Of a DNA stretch of 64,000 nt, positions 55,772-64,000 are shown piece after piece. The stretch is from positions 160,100 to 224,099 of the forward strand of contig NZ_FOWW01000002.1 of the NCBI RefSeq assembly GCF_900115565.1, read 5' to 3'. Both the position numbers and the translations under genes were made by a program. Source of the stretch: Amycolatopsis arida. Lineage in GTDB: Bacteria > Actinomycetota > Actinomycetes > Mycobacteriales > Pseudonocardiaceae. Below the pieces are notes generated by a model. It ran no database searches. It saw only the letters and a list, made by a program, of their open reading frames with translations, and was not told the origin of the DNA. Within the stretch, counting starts at the first letter, position 1. Each line of letters begins with the position of its first letter.

Positions 55772-55903
55772 GGACAACTCGAGCCGAGCTGCGGGACCGA
55801 CGCCACCACCCGAGCGGACAACTCGAGCCAGCCCGCGGGACCGACGCCACCACCCGAGCGGACAACTCAAGCCGGCCCGCGGGACCGACGGCCGGCCGCC
55901 ACT
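55772..55903. repeat. 44-bp tandem repeat, three units
   Basis: Units begin GGACAACTC at 55772, 55816 and 55860, with a shared CGGGACCGACG and CCACCCGAGC in the first two and divergence at the end of the third. A small hairpin, ATCACC-AATG-GGTGAT, lies just before it at 55754-55769. The 540-bp space has no gene. Confidence 0.88.
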
Positions 55904-56058
55904 CGCGTCGGCAACCAGTGGAACGTGGTGCCGCTCCACTCAACGGCCTCGCCGGCATGGGAGCCGGGCGGCCGACGGTGGAGGCACAGCTTCCTTCCCG
56001 GCACTCCTGAGCTCATCCGCCAGGCCTCGTCGCTACCGGAGCCACCGCAGCTACGGGC

Positions 56059-56094
56059 GCTACCGGAGCAACGGGCGCCACCGGAGCAACGGGC
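56059..56094. repeat. 18-bp tandem repeat
   Basis: GCTACCGGAGCAACGGGC (56059-56076) and GCCACCGGAGCAACGGGC (56077-56094) differ by one base. Diverged units extend from about 56032 to 56113, up to the glgP stop. Confidence 0.85.
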
Positions 56095-56113
56095 ACCACG
56101 AGAGCGAGGACAG

Positions 56114-58663
56114 CTACGGGAGCACGACCTTGCCCAGCTCGGCGGGGCTGGCGAGCAGGCCGTGCCGGGGCAGGACGCGCACCGTGTAGCCGAGCGCGCC
56201 CGCGCGGGGCAGCACCACGGAGCCGCGGAACTCCCCGATCTCGGTCGGCGTCATCGGCACCGTCACCGGATCCTCCAGCTCGTCTACGTCACCCACCCTG
56301 CCGACCACCGCCTGGACCTCCACATCGGACGGTTCGAGTCCGGCGAGGTCGATCCGCGCCCGCACCTGGACCTCCTTGCCCACCACCAGCGAGTCGGGCG
56401 AGTCGACCAGCAGCTCGGTGTCGAACACGCGCACCTTGCGCCAGTGCGGGTGCAGCCTCGTCCGGTACCGGGCGAGGTCCCGCGCCCCGGCGTAACCATC
56501 CCGGATCGCCGCCTCCACCATGGTCGCCGCCGGCAGGTAGTACGACTCGACGTACTCCCGCACCATCCGCGACGCCTGCACCCGCGGCCCGAGCGTCTCC
56601 AGGGTGTGCCACACCATCGACATCCATCCCTCGGGCACGCCGTCCGGCCCCCGGTCGTAGAACAGCGGCGCCACCTGCTGCCCGAGCAGCTCGTACAGCG
56701 CCGCCGCCTCCAGGTCGTCGCGCAGCAGCGGGTCGGTCACCCCGTCCGCGGTCGGAATCGCCCACCCGTTGCTGCCGTCGTAGCACTCGTCCCACCAACC
56801 GTCCCGAATGGACAGGTTCAGCCCGCCGTTGAGCGCCGACTTCATCCCCGACGTGCCGCACGCCTCCAGCGGCCGCGTCGGGTTGTTCAGCCACACGTCG
56901 CACCCCCGGTAGAGGTAGCGGGCCATCGCCATGTCGTAGTCGGGCAGGAACACGATCCGGTGCCGCACGGCGGGATCGTCGACGAACCGCACGATCTGCT
57001 GGATCAGCTGCTTGCCGCCCTCGTCGGCGGGGTGCGACTTGCCGGCCACCACCACCTGGATCGGCCGGTCGTCGTCCAGCAGCAGCGCGCGCAGCCGGTC
57101 CGGGTCGCGCAGCATCAGGGTCAGCCGCTTGTACGTCGGCACCCGCCGGGCGAAGCCGACGGTCAGCACGTCCGGGTCGAACACCGACGTGGTCCAGCCC
57201 AGCTCCAGCGCCGACGCCCCGCGCTGCAGCCACGCCTCGCGCACCCGACGGCGCACCTCGGCCACCAGCTTGCTGCGCAGGTCCCGGCGCAGGTCCCACA
57301 GCTGCTGGTCGGTCACCCTGTCCCGGGCGCTCGGCGCCCCGTCGTGCCCCCACTCCTCGTCGTTGCCGCCGAGCAGCGCGGTCATCTCCCGCGCCACCCA
57401 CGTCGGCCCGTGCACCCCGTTGGTCACCGACGAGATCGGCACCTCGTCGTCGTCGAACCCCGGCCACAGCCGCGCGAAGATCCGCCGCGACACCCGACCA
57501 TGCAGTTTGGACACGCCGTTGGCCCGCTGCGCCAGCCGCAGCCCCATGTGCGCCATGTTGAACATGCCCGGGTTGTCCTCCGCCCCGAGCCCCAGCACCC
57601 GGCGCACGTCGACGCCGGGCAGCAGCCGGCCATCCCCGAAGTAGCGGTGCACCAGGTCCGCCGGGAACCGGTCGATCCCCGCCGACACGGGGGTGTGCGT
57701 GGTGAACACCGTGCCCGCCCGCACCGCGGACAGCGCCTCGTCGAACTCCAGCCCGTCCGCGGCGAGGATCTCCCGCATCCGCTCCAGGCCGAGGAACCCG
57801 GCGTGCCCCTCGTTGGTGTGGAACACCTCCGGCCGCGGGTGCCCGGTGAGCGCGCAGTACCGGCGCACCGCCCGCACCCCGCCGATCCCGGCGAGGATCT
57901 CCTGCCGGATCCGGTGGTCGGCGTCGCCGCCGTAGAGCCGGTCGGTGACCCGGCGCAGGTCCTCGTCGTTGCCGTCCACATCGGTGTCCAGCAGCAGCAA
58001 CGGAATCCGGCCGACCCGCGCCATCCAGATCTGCGCACGCAGGTCCCGACCGCCGGGCATCGCGACGCCGACCAGCACCGGCTCGCCGTCCGGCTCGGTG
58101 AGCAGCTCCAGCGGCAGCCCGCTCGGGTCGATCACCGGGTAGTGCTCGACCTGCCAGCCGTCCAGCGACAGCGACTGGCGGAAGTAGCCGGCCCGGTACA
58201 GCGGCCCGACGCCGATCATCGACACCCCGAGGTCGGACGCCGCCTTGAGGTGGTCCGCGGCGAGCACGCCCAGCCCGCCCGAGTAGTTCGGCAGCGCCTC
58301 GGTGACCCCGTACTCCATCGAGAAGTACGCCACCGCCTCCGGCAGCCGGCCGTACTCCTCGCCAGCGGCCCTGCGCTGGTACCAGCGCGGCTCGGTGAGG
58401 TAGCGCTGGAGGTCCTCGGTGGCGGCGCGGGTGCGGTCGAGGAAGTCCGCGTCGGCGGCCAGCTCCTCCAGCCGCTCGGGGGCGACGGTGGTGAGCATCC
58501 GCAGCGGGTCCTTGAGCCGGCGGAACAGCACGTCGTCGATCGACGCGAACAGGTCGCGAGTCGGCGGGTGCCACGTCCACCGCAGGTTGGTGGCCAGCGC
58601 GCCCAGCCCGGCCAGCGGCTCCGGCAGGCTCGCGTGCACGGTGAACCGGCGGACAGCTCTCAT
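56114..58663 (-). CDS. glgP: Alpha-glucan (glycogen/maltodextrin) phosphorylase
   Basis: This 849-residue GT35 phosphorylase releases glucose-1-phosphate from alpha-1,4-glucan. An N-terminal DUF3417 segment (LAGLGALATNLRWTWHPPTR) leads to the catalytic parts AYFSMEYGVTEALPNYSGGL, FHTNEGHAGFLGLER and the pyridoxal-phosphate region LEACGTSGMKSALNGGLNLS with its Lys. ATG 58663 gives the actinobacterial length. Together with the GH57/GT4 genes at 4-9 kb it shows glycogen-like metabolism in this region. Confidence 0.95.
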   Translation of the reverse strand: MRAVRRFTVHASLPEPLAGLGALATNLRWTWHPPTRDLFASIDDVLFRRLKDPLRMLTTVAPERLEELAADADFLDRTRAATEDLQRYLTEPRWYQRRAAGEEYGRLPEAVAYFSMEYGVTEALPNYSGGLGVLAADHLKAASDLGVSMIGVGPLYRAGYFRQSLSLDGWQVEHYPVIDPSGLPLELLTEPDGEPVLVGVAMPGGRDLRAQIWMARVGRIPLLLLDTDVDGNDEDLRRVTDRLYGGDADHRIRQEILAGIGGVRAVRRYCALTGHPRPEVFHTNEGHAGFLGLERMREILAADGLEFDEALSAVRAGTVFTTHTPVSAGIDRFPADLVHRYFGDGRLLPGVDVRRVLGLGAEDNPGMFNMAHMGLRLAQRANGVSKLHGRVSRRIFARLWPGFDDDEVPISSVTNGVHGPTWVAREMTALLGGNDEEWGHDGAPSARDRVTDQQLWDLRRDLRSKLVAEVRRRVREAWLQRGASALELGWTTSVFDPDVLTVGFARRVPTYKRLTLMLRDPDRLRALLLDDDRPIQVVVAGKSHPADEGGKQLIQQIVRFVDDPAVRHRIVFLPDYDMAMARYLYRGCDVWLNNPTRPLEACGTSGMKSALNGGLNLSIRDGWWDECYDGSNGWAIPTADGVTDPLLRDDLEAAALYELLGQQVAPLFYDRGPDGVPEGWMSMVWHTLETLGPRVQASRMVREYVESYYLPAATMVEAAIRDGYAGARDLARYRTRLHPHWRKVRVFDTELLVDSPDSLVVGKEVQVRARIDLAGLEPSDVEVQAVVGRVGDVDELEDPVTVPMTPTEIGEFRGSVVLPRAGALGYTVRVLPRHGLLASPAELGKVVLP

Positions 58664-58724
58664 GGACAGCGACCATAGCCCGCCGATCAACTCCGCGTGG
58701 GCCGGCGTCGCGCACAATGAGCGG

Positions 58725-60101
58725 GTGGGCAACCGGGCCGGGACGGCGATCACCGCGATGCTGGCGTGCGCCGCGCTGGCCGCCGGCTGCGCCTCCGTCG
58801 CCGGCAGGGCGGCGCCGAGCGGCTCGATCGTGGCGGACACGATCCGGGAGAGCACGGTGTCGCTGGTCGACCCCGGTTTCGTGCGGGGCGGCGACGACGG
58901 CGCCATCGACCGGCTGGCCGCGACGGCCGTCGCCGACGTCGAGGCGTTCTGGCGGCGGCACTACCCGGAGGTGTTCGGCCAGCCGTGGCGGGAGCTGGCC
59001 GGCGGGTTCGTCTCCGTGGACACCGCCGATCCCCGGGCGGAGGCGCCGCCGTGCACCGACTCCGCCGCCCTGATCACCGGCAACGCCTACTACTGCCCGG
59101 CCGAGGACGTCGTGGTGTGGGACCGGGCCGCGCTGCTGCCGGTGCTCGCCGAGCGCTACGGCGCCCCCGCGGTGACCATGGTGCTCGCGCACGAGATGGG
59201 GCACGCGGTGCAGCACCGCGCCGGGGTCACCGGCGCCCGGCAGCCGACGATCGTGATCGAGGCGATGGCCGACTGCTACGCCGGCGCGTTCCTGCGCTGG
59301 GTCGCCGACGGCAGCGCGGAGCACCTGCGGCTCTCGCCCGCACAGCTGGACCCGACCCTGCGCGCGCTGGTGACGTTCCGCGACCCGGTGGGCACCGACG
59401 ACCGGGACGCCGGCGCGCACGGCGGCGCGTTCGACCGCGTGTCGGCGTTCCTGGACGGCTACGCCGCCGGCGCGGCGACGTGCGCGCGGATCACCGCGGA
59501 CAACCGCGAGTTCACCCAGCGGGCCTTCACCAGCGCCGACGACCTCGAGCGCGGCGGCAACCTGCCGCTGCCCGAGCTGCTGCCCGCGATGGCGCGGGAC
59601 CTCGGCGACTACTTCACCGAGGTGCTCCGCGACGCCGGGACCGGCTGGTCACCACCGCCGGTGGAGGCCGTCGACGCGGCGCCCGGCTGCCTGGCCGGCG
59701 CGCAGGGCGCGGTGGCGTTCTGCCCCGGCGAGGGCGTGCGGGTGTGGCCGGAGGGCATGGTGGCGGACATCCACGCGGGCGTCGGCGACTACGGCACCGG
59801 CGTGCTGCTGGCCAGCCGCTACGCGCTCGGCGTGCTGCACGCGACCGGCCGGCCGGTGGCCGGGCCGGACGCCCAGCGCGCCGTGCTCTGCCTCGCCGGC
59901 GCCTACACCGGCTCGCTGCTGCGTCCGCGGCGGGACTTCACCGTCTCACCGGGCGACCTGGACGAGGCGGTGCAGGTGCTGCTCGGCTATGACTACCCGG
60001 CGCGGGACGCCCACGGCGGCGTGATCGGCGCCGGGTTCGAGCGGGTCGCGACGTTCCGCGAGGGCGTGCTCGGCGGGGCGGGCGCGTGTGGTCTCGGCTG
60101 A
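58725..60101 (+). CDS. Zinc metallopeptidase-like lipoprotein
   Basis: This is a lipoprotein of about 458 residues. The signal peptide ends in a lipobox (ACAALAAGC). The HExxH zinc site is in VLAHEMGHAVQHRAG near residue 165, with a downstream ligand candidate in EAMADCYAGAFLRW, typical of the neutral zinc metallopeptidase (YpfJ-like) group. GTG 58725 was chosen; an ATG at 58759 would also keep the lipobox. A paralogue follows in the same direction 84 bp away. Confidence 0.85.
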   Translation: MGNRAGTAITAMLACAALAAGCASVAGRAAPSGSIVADTIRESTVSLVDPGFVRGGDDGAIDRLAATAVADVEAFWRRHYPEVFGQPWRELAGGFVSVDTADPRAEAPPCTDSAALITGNAYYCPAEDVVVWDRAALLPVLAERYGAPAVTMVLAHEMGHAVQHRAGVTGARQPTIVIEAMADCYAGAFLRWVADGSAEHLRLSPAQLDPTLRALVTFRDPVGTDDRDAGAHGGAFDRVSAFLDGYAAGAATCARITADNREFTQRAFTSADDLERGGNLPLPELLPAMARDLGDYFTEVLRDAGTGWSPPPVEAVDAAPGCLAGAQGAVAFCPGEGVRVWPEGMVADIHAGVGDYGTGVLLASRYALGVLHATGRPVAGPDAQRAVLCLAGAYTGSLLRPRRDFTVSPGDLDEAVQVLLGYDYPARDAHGGVIGAGFERVATFREGVLGGAGACGLG

Positions 60102-60185
60102 GAACCGCCGAACCCCGTACGACCCCGGCCGGCGCTGGGTAGGGTGCTGCTCGTCCGAGACGGTGGGGAAGCGGGAGCGAGGGAC

Positions 60186-61625
60186 ATGATCTCTGCGGGG
60201 CGGCGCTCGGCGCTGGTCGGCGTACTGGCCGTGGTGGCGCTCGCCGGCGGCGCGGCGTGTGGCGGGGACACCGGTGGCCAGCCGCGCACCGTGGGCGACG
60301 TGGCCGGGTTGCCGGTGACGCACTTCGAGAGCGGGCTCAAGCCGGACGCGCCGCGACCCGACCTCGACGTGCGCGGCGCCACCGACGGCGCGGAGGACCA
60401 GATCGCCGTCGCGGCGATCGCGGACGTCAGCGCGTACTGGACCGAGCACCTCCCCGCCGACTTCCAGCAGCCGTTCGAGCCGGTGGAGACGCTGCTGTCC
60501 TACGACCCGCGCTCCGACGACGTCGAGGTGTGCGGGACGTCCACGAAGGACGCCGCGATGAACGCGTTCTACTGCCCGCCCGAGGACCTCGTGGCATGGG
60601 ACCGCGGGATGCTGCTGCCGCTGCTGCACGAGCGGTTCGGCCCGATGGCGATCGTCACCGTGCTCGGGCACGAGTTCGGCCACGCCATCCAGTACCGGCT
60701 CGGTGAGAAGGCGGGCATCGACCGGTCGACCAAGACGATCGTGAAGGAGCAGCAGGCGGACTGCTTCACCGGCGCCTACTTCCGCTGGATGGCCGAGGGC
60801 AGGAGCCCCCACTTCGCGGTGTCCACGTCCGAGGGCCTCAACCAGGTGCTCGCGTCGCTGTTCTTCATCCGCGACCAGGCCGGCCAGTCGGCCCGGGACC
60901 GCGGCGCGCACGGCACCGCGTTCGACCGAACCTACGCGTTCCAGCTCGGCTTCGAGAAGGGGCCGAAGGACTGCGCGGCGATCGACCAGGCCGACGTGGA
61001 CGCTCGGATCACCGAGCAGCCGTTCCACCCCGAGGACAAGGGCAGGGGCGACACCCGGATCGACCAGACCGTGATCGGGCACCTGAAGCGGAGCCTGGAC
61101 CAGGCCTTCGCCCGGTCGGGGGCGCAGCCTCCGGAGATCGTCGCCGGCGCGGGCGCCTGCCCGAACGGCCCGAGCACACCGCCGGCGTCGTACTGCCCGG
61201 ACACCAACACCGTGACCATCGACCTCGCCGCGCTGGCGCAACTGGGTCAGCCGGTGGACCGGGAGGCGGAGTTCGAGGGCCAGCCGACCACCGGGATCGG
61301 CGACTTCGCGGCGTTCGCCGAGATCGCCTCCCGGTACGCGCAGGGCATCCAGAAGGGGGTCGGCGCCTCGCTGGACAACGCCAACGCCGGGCTGCGCACG
61401 GCGTGCCTGGTCGGCGCGTGGGCCGGCGCGACCAACCGGGAGGGCAACACGCTGCGGCTCTCGCCCGGCGACCTGGACGAGGCGATCGCCGAGCTGCTGC
61501 AGCCGCGCAGCCTCATCGCCGCCGACGTCAACGGCAACCGCGTGGCCAACGGCTTCGCCAGGGTGGCCGCGCTGCGCACCGGCTACCTCGAGGGATCGTC
61601 GCCCTGCAGCGCCGACTACGGCTGA
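60186..61625 (+). CDS. Zinc metallopeptidase-like lipoprotein, paralogue
   Basis: This is a 479-residue paralogue of the preceding gene: lipobox LAGGAAC, HExxH in VLGHEFGHAIQYRLG, EQQADCFTGAYFRW, RDRGAHGTAFDR, and a C-terminal repeat of the same layout (LSPGDLDEAIAELL). Its cysteines (EVCGTS, FYCPPED, YCPDTNT) are shared with the first copy. GGGAG precedes ATG 60186. The pair probably arose by tandem duplication and acts at the outer face of the membrane. Confidence 0.87.
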   Translation: MISAGRRSALVGVLAVVALAGGAACGGDTGGQPRTVGDVAGLPVTHFESGLKPDAPRPDLDVRGATDGAEDQIAVAAIADVSAYWTEHLPADFQQPFEPVETLLSYDPRSDDVEVCGTSTKDAAMNAFYCPPEDLVAWDRGMLLPLLHERFGPMAIVTVLGHEFGHAIQYRLGEKAGIDRSTKTIVKEQQADCFTGAYFRWMAEGRSPHFAVSTSEGLNQVLASLFFIRDQAGQSARDRGAHGTAFDRTYAFQLGFEKGPKDCAAIDQADVDARITEQPFHPEDKGRGDTRIDQTVIGHLKRSLDQAFARSGAQPPEIVAGAGACPNGPSTPPASYCPDTNTVTIDLAALAQLGQPVDREAEFEGQPTTGIGDFAAFAEIASRYAQGIQKGVGASLDNANAGLRTACLVGAWAGATNREGNTLRLSPGDLDEAIAELLQPRSLIAADVNGNRVANGFARVAALRTGYLEGSSPCSADYG

Positions 61626-61626
61626 C

Positions 61627-61658
61627 CCCGGTGGGGCGGGAGGGCCCGCCCCACCGGG
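61627..61658. terminator. Bidirectional terminator
   Basis: CCCGGTGGGGCGGG (61627-61640) and CCCGCCCCACCGGG (61645-61658) pair over 14 perfect bases with an AGGG loop, exactly between two convergent stop codons. Confidence 0.85.
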
Positions 61659-61662
61659 AGCG

Positions 61663-62625
61663 CTAGTACAGGGCGGAGGCGAGGTCGCGGCGAGCCTTGG
61701 CCACCCGCTCGTCGGCGGGGTCGAACAGGTCGAACAGCCCGATCAGGTGCTCGCGCGCCCGGTTGCGGTCCTCGCCGGAGGTGCGCCGCACCGCCGCGAT
61801 CAGCCGGGCGAAGCCGTCCTCGACGCGGCGCTGGGCCACCTCGTGGTCGGCGGCGGCGAACTGGGCGTCCAGGTCACTCGGGTCGGCCTCGGCCCTCGCG
61901 ATCGCGTCGGGGTCGATCCGGCTGGCCCGCGCGGCGAACCGCACCTGCGCCAGTGCCGCCCTCGCCTGCTCGTTGCCCGGCTCGGCGTCCAGGATGCGCT
62001 GGTAGGCGGCCTCGGCGGCGGCGAAGTCACCCCGGTCGAACGCGGCCTCGGCCTCGGTGAACCGGGGGTCCTCCGCCGGCCCGGCCTCCTCCCCGTCGGC
62101 CTGCTCCGCAGCCCGGATGCCCGGCAGCCGGTCGCGCAGCGCGTCGAGCAGCGAGGTCAACCACTGCCGGATCTGCGGCTCCGGCAGCGCCCCGGAGAAG
62201 GCGTCCACCGGCTGGCCACCGGCGATGGCGACCACGGTCGGGATGGACTGCACCCCGAACAGCTGCGAGACGCGCGGGTTGGCGTCGACGTCGATCTTGG
62301 CGAGGACCCAGGCGCCGTTCGCCTCCGCGGCGAGGCGCTCCAGCACCGGGCTGAGCTGCTTGCACGGGCCGCACCACTCGGCCCAGAGGTCGACGACGAC
62401 GAGCGTCTGCAACGAGCGCTCGACGACCTCGGCCTGGAACGTGGCCTCGGTGACGTCGATCACCGCGTCGCCCTTCGGCGCGCCGCCGGCCGCCTGGCCG
62501 CCGCTGCCGCCCTGCTGCTGTCGCGCCGCCTCGGCCCTGGCCTTGAGCGCGGACAGGTCGACCGCGCCGGAGAGCGCGGCGGACATGGCCGCTGTGTTGG
62601 CTGCTGATCCGCGTGGCTGTGTCAC
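61663..62625 (-). CDS. Thioredoxin-like protein with TPR (CnoX/Rv1324-like)
   Basis: This 320-residue protein has a thioredoxin domain at about 45-150 with the redox site [16 protein letters not shown], cis-Pro in [10 protein letters not shown], and a C-terminal tetratricopeptide part ([38 protein letters not shown]). Such proteins act as redox-controlled holdases. GTG 62625 is chosen from the family start; an ATG 9 bp upstream is in frame. In mycobacteria Rv1324 is likewise close to glgP. Confidence 0.9.
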   Translation of the reverse strand: MTQPRGSAANTAAMSAALSGAVDLSALKARAEAARQQQGGSGGQAAGGAPKGDAVIDVTEATFQAEVVERSLQTLVVVDLWAEWCGPCKQLSPVLERLAAEANGAWVLAKIDVDANPRVSQLFGVQSIPTVVAIAGGQPVDAFSGALPEPQIRQWLTSLLDALRDRLPGIRAAEQADGEEAGPAEDPRFTEAEAAFDRGDFAAAEAAYQRILDAEPGNEQARAALAQVRFAARASRIDPDAIARAEADPSDLDAQFAAADHEVAQRRVEDGFARLIAAVRRTSGEDRNRAREHLIGLFDLFDPADERVAKARRDLASALY

Positions 62626-62710
62626 GCTTCCCATCCTGGCACGGTCTCGCCGATGCTTCACCGCAGGTGGCCGCACGTCGGGCAACGCGGTGAAGGTCAC
62701 CCGCGGCCGG

Positions 62711-63010
62711 TCAGCCCAGGTGCCGCTCGAGCCGCTCGACCTTCGCGTCGAGCTGCCCGGTGTCGTAGCCGGGGCGGATGTCCGCCTTGAGCACCAGCGA
62801 CACCCTGGCCGCGCCGTCCCCCGCGGCCTCGACGGCGCGCCTGACGACGTCCATCACCTCGTCCCAGGACCCCTCGACGTTGGTGAACATGGCGTTCGTC
62901 GAGTTCGGCAGGCCGGACTCGCGCACGACCTTCACCGCGCGGGCCACCGCCTCGCTCACCCCACCGTCCGCGCTGGTCGCCGACGGGCTGACACTGAATG
63001 CCACGATCAT
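62711..63010 (-). CDS. MTH1187/YkoF-like thiamine-binding protein
   Basis: This 99-residue DUF77-type protein begins [20 protein letters not shown], with [20 protein letters not shown] and [12 protein letters not shown]. The fold is known to bind thiamine. It is a single gene, divergent from the MarR regulator by 126 bp. Confidence 0.9.
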   Translation of the reverse strand: MIVAFSVSPSATSADGGVSEAVARAVKVVRESGLPNSTNAMFTNVEGSWDEVMDVVRRAVEAAGDGAARVSLVLKADIRPGYDTGQLDAKVERLERHLG

Positions 63011-63136
63011 GGGCCGCTCCCTCGCTCCGGGCTGGCGTGTGCCGCCCACCCTAGGGGTGGAGCGCGTGGTTCGGGGGCGGCCGATCGGCGCCACCCGTGC
63101 CCTGCCTGCGGGTACCCGCTGGTAGCTTCGGTGAGC

Positions 63137-63637
63137 ATGAACCGTCCGCTGCCGTTCGACCCGATCGCCCGCGCGGCGCAGCTGTGGGAGGAGCGCATCG
63201 GCCCCTCGGGCACGATGGCGGCCGTCACCAGCGTGATGCGGGTCCAGCAGATCATCCAGTCCGCAGTGGACAACGCGCTGAAGCCGCACGGGCTCACCTT
63301 CGCTCGCTACGAGGCGCTGGTGCTACTGACGTTCGCGCGCAGCGCGAGCCTGCCGATGCGGGTGATGGGCGAGCGGCTGCAGCTGCACCCGACCAGCGTG
63401 ACCAACATCGTGGACCGGCTGGAGAAGGACGGGCTGGTCAAGCGGCTGCCGCATCCCACCGACCGGCGTACCACGCTGGTCGAGATCACCGCCGACGGCA
63501 GGGCCAGGCGGGAGGCCGCGACCAAGGCGGTCGTCGACATCGACTTCGGCCTGCGCGGGCTCACGCCCCGGCAGACGGCCCAGCTCACCGAGCTGCTCAC
63601 CCGGGTCCGCAGGGCGGCCGGCGACTTCCGCGAGTAG
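63137..63637 (+). CDS. MarR family transcriptional regulator
   Basis: This 166-residue MarR regulator has the winged helix at about 60-125 (RVMGERLQLHPTSVTNIVDR, LEKDGLVKRLPHPTDRRTTL) and terminal dimerisation helices. ATG 63137 is used; GTG 63131 would add two residues. It may control the neighbouring thiamine-binding or membrane gene. Confidence 0.9.
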   Translation: MNRPLPFDPIARAAQLWEERIGPSGTMAAVTSVMRVQQIIQSAVDNALKPHGLTFARYEALVLLTFARSASLPMRVMGERLQLHPTSVTNIVDRLEKDGLVKRLPHPTDRRTTLVEITADGRARREAATKAVVDIDFGLRGLTPRQTAQLTELLTRVRRAAGDFRE

Positions 63638-63640
63638 CGC

Positions 63641-64000
63641 TCAGGCGCGCGCCGGCTCCCGGACGAAGAGGTTGACGCCGCCCTGCGCCCGCCGCCGCGG
63701 GCCGTCCAGCTTGCCGGAGCGCAGCGCCCACTTCTCGAAGATCCAGGTGAACAGCGGTGGCACGCTCGCCAGCAGTGCCAGCACGAGCGTCTTCGGTCGC
63801 CACGCGAGCGGCCGGAACACCGCGAGCGTCACGGCGACGTAGAGCACGAAGATGATCCCGTGCACCATGCCCAGCACCGGCACGCCGCCCTCGCCGAGAT
63901 CCACGACGTACTTGAAGAACATCCCGACCAGCAGCCCGGCCCAGGAAAACGCCTCGGCCACGGCAACCACCCGGAACACGACGGCGGCCTTGTTCGCCAC
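63641..64000 (-). CDS. DUF3817 membrane protein (runs to window edge)
   Basis: This is a membrane protein with at least three helices: FRVVAVAEAFSWAGLLVGMF, HGIIFVLYVAVTLAVF and LALLASVPPLFTWIFEKWAL, typical of DUF3817 (YdzA-like). The window ends at a GTG that could be the start, but the gene may continue beyond. It is convergent with the MarR gene, 3 bp apart. Function is unknown. Confidence 0.85.
   Translation of the reverse strand: MANKAAVVFRVVAVAEAFSWAGLLVGMFFKYVVDLGEGGVPVLGMVHGIIFVLYVAVTLAVFRPLAWRPKTLVLALLASVPPLFTWIFEKWALRSGKLDGPRRRAQGGVNLFVREPARA

Noticed and set aside
56289-59420. 1,043-residue minus-strand frame through glgP
   Set aside because: It is out of frame with glgP and also crosses the metallopeptidase gene; composition is Arg/Ala/Gly-rich and unlike any protein.

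Overview
The window is high-GC, gene-dense DNA with a strong G/C third-codon bias, GTG starts and short ATGA/GTGA overlaps. It comes from an actinobacterium. Gene content points to Pseudonocardiaceae (Amycolatopsis/Saccharothrix type): an aceA-ramB pair, a methylglucose-lipopolysaccharide (MGLP)-type gene set, MmyB-type XRE regulators, two ECF41 sigma factors and a rifampicin monooxygenase under a rifamycin-associated element. The family assignment is inferred; no rRNA or tRNA gene was seen.

Left conserved part (1-16.6 kb). etfBA, a methyltransferase, a GH57 branching enzyme, a GT4 glycosyltransferase and a hexapeptide acyltransferase follow the order of M. tuberculosis Rv3028c-Rv3034c, a region tied to methylglucose lipopolysaccharide. 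A GH2 beta-glycosidase sits inside this set, and a glyoxylate block (aceB, aceA, ramB) and an M14 peptidase sit between the glycosyltransferase and the acyltransferase. A DosR-type palindrome lies between etfBA and degV. A 43-residue secreted peptide gene lies after the glycosyltransferase.

Middle accessory part (16.6-50.4 kb). This separates the Rv3034c-like gene from the Rv3037c/3038c/3039c/3041c-like genes. It carries nucleoside hydrolase and NlpC/P60 genes; a MerR-methyltransferase cassette flanked by 51-bp perfect direct repeats; two ECF41 modules (one with an FAD oxidoreductase, one with a carboxymuconolactone-decarboxylase protein); rox with a RAE; a Clp-N protein, tiny membrane peptide and asparaginase-like cluster; two XRE/reductase modules; a second sliding clamp; a two-component system facing a membrane-protein operon; and a secreted protein in AT-richer DNA. 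Many genes here are decayed: a RibD-like deletion, a frameshifted LysR and SDR, a truncated AraC, a headless ribosomal-protection protein, a sigma fragment and a hydrolase duplicate. This indicates repeated gain and loss.

Right conserved part (50.4-64 kb). Two methyltransferases, an enoyl-CoA hydratase and an ABC ATPase continue the mycobacterial order. Then come a cysteine dioxygenase-rhodanese pair preceded by a Cys-containing leader peptide, glgP, two paralogous zinc-metallopeptidase lipoproteins, a thioredoxin-TPR protein, a thiamine-binding protein, a MarR regulator and a DUF3817 membrane protein cut by the window edge. Gene ends carry strong hairpin terminators, and several 3' intergenic spaces hold unrelated short tandem repeats.
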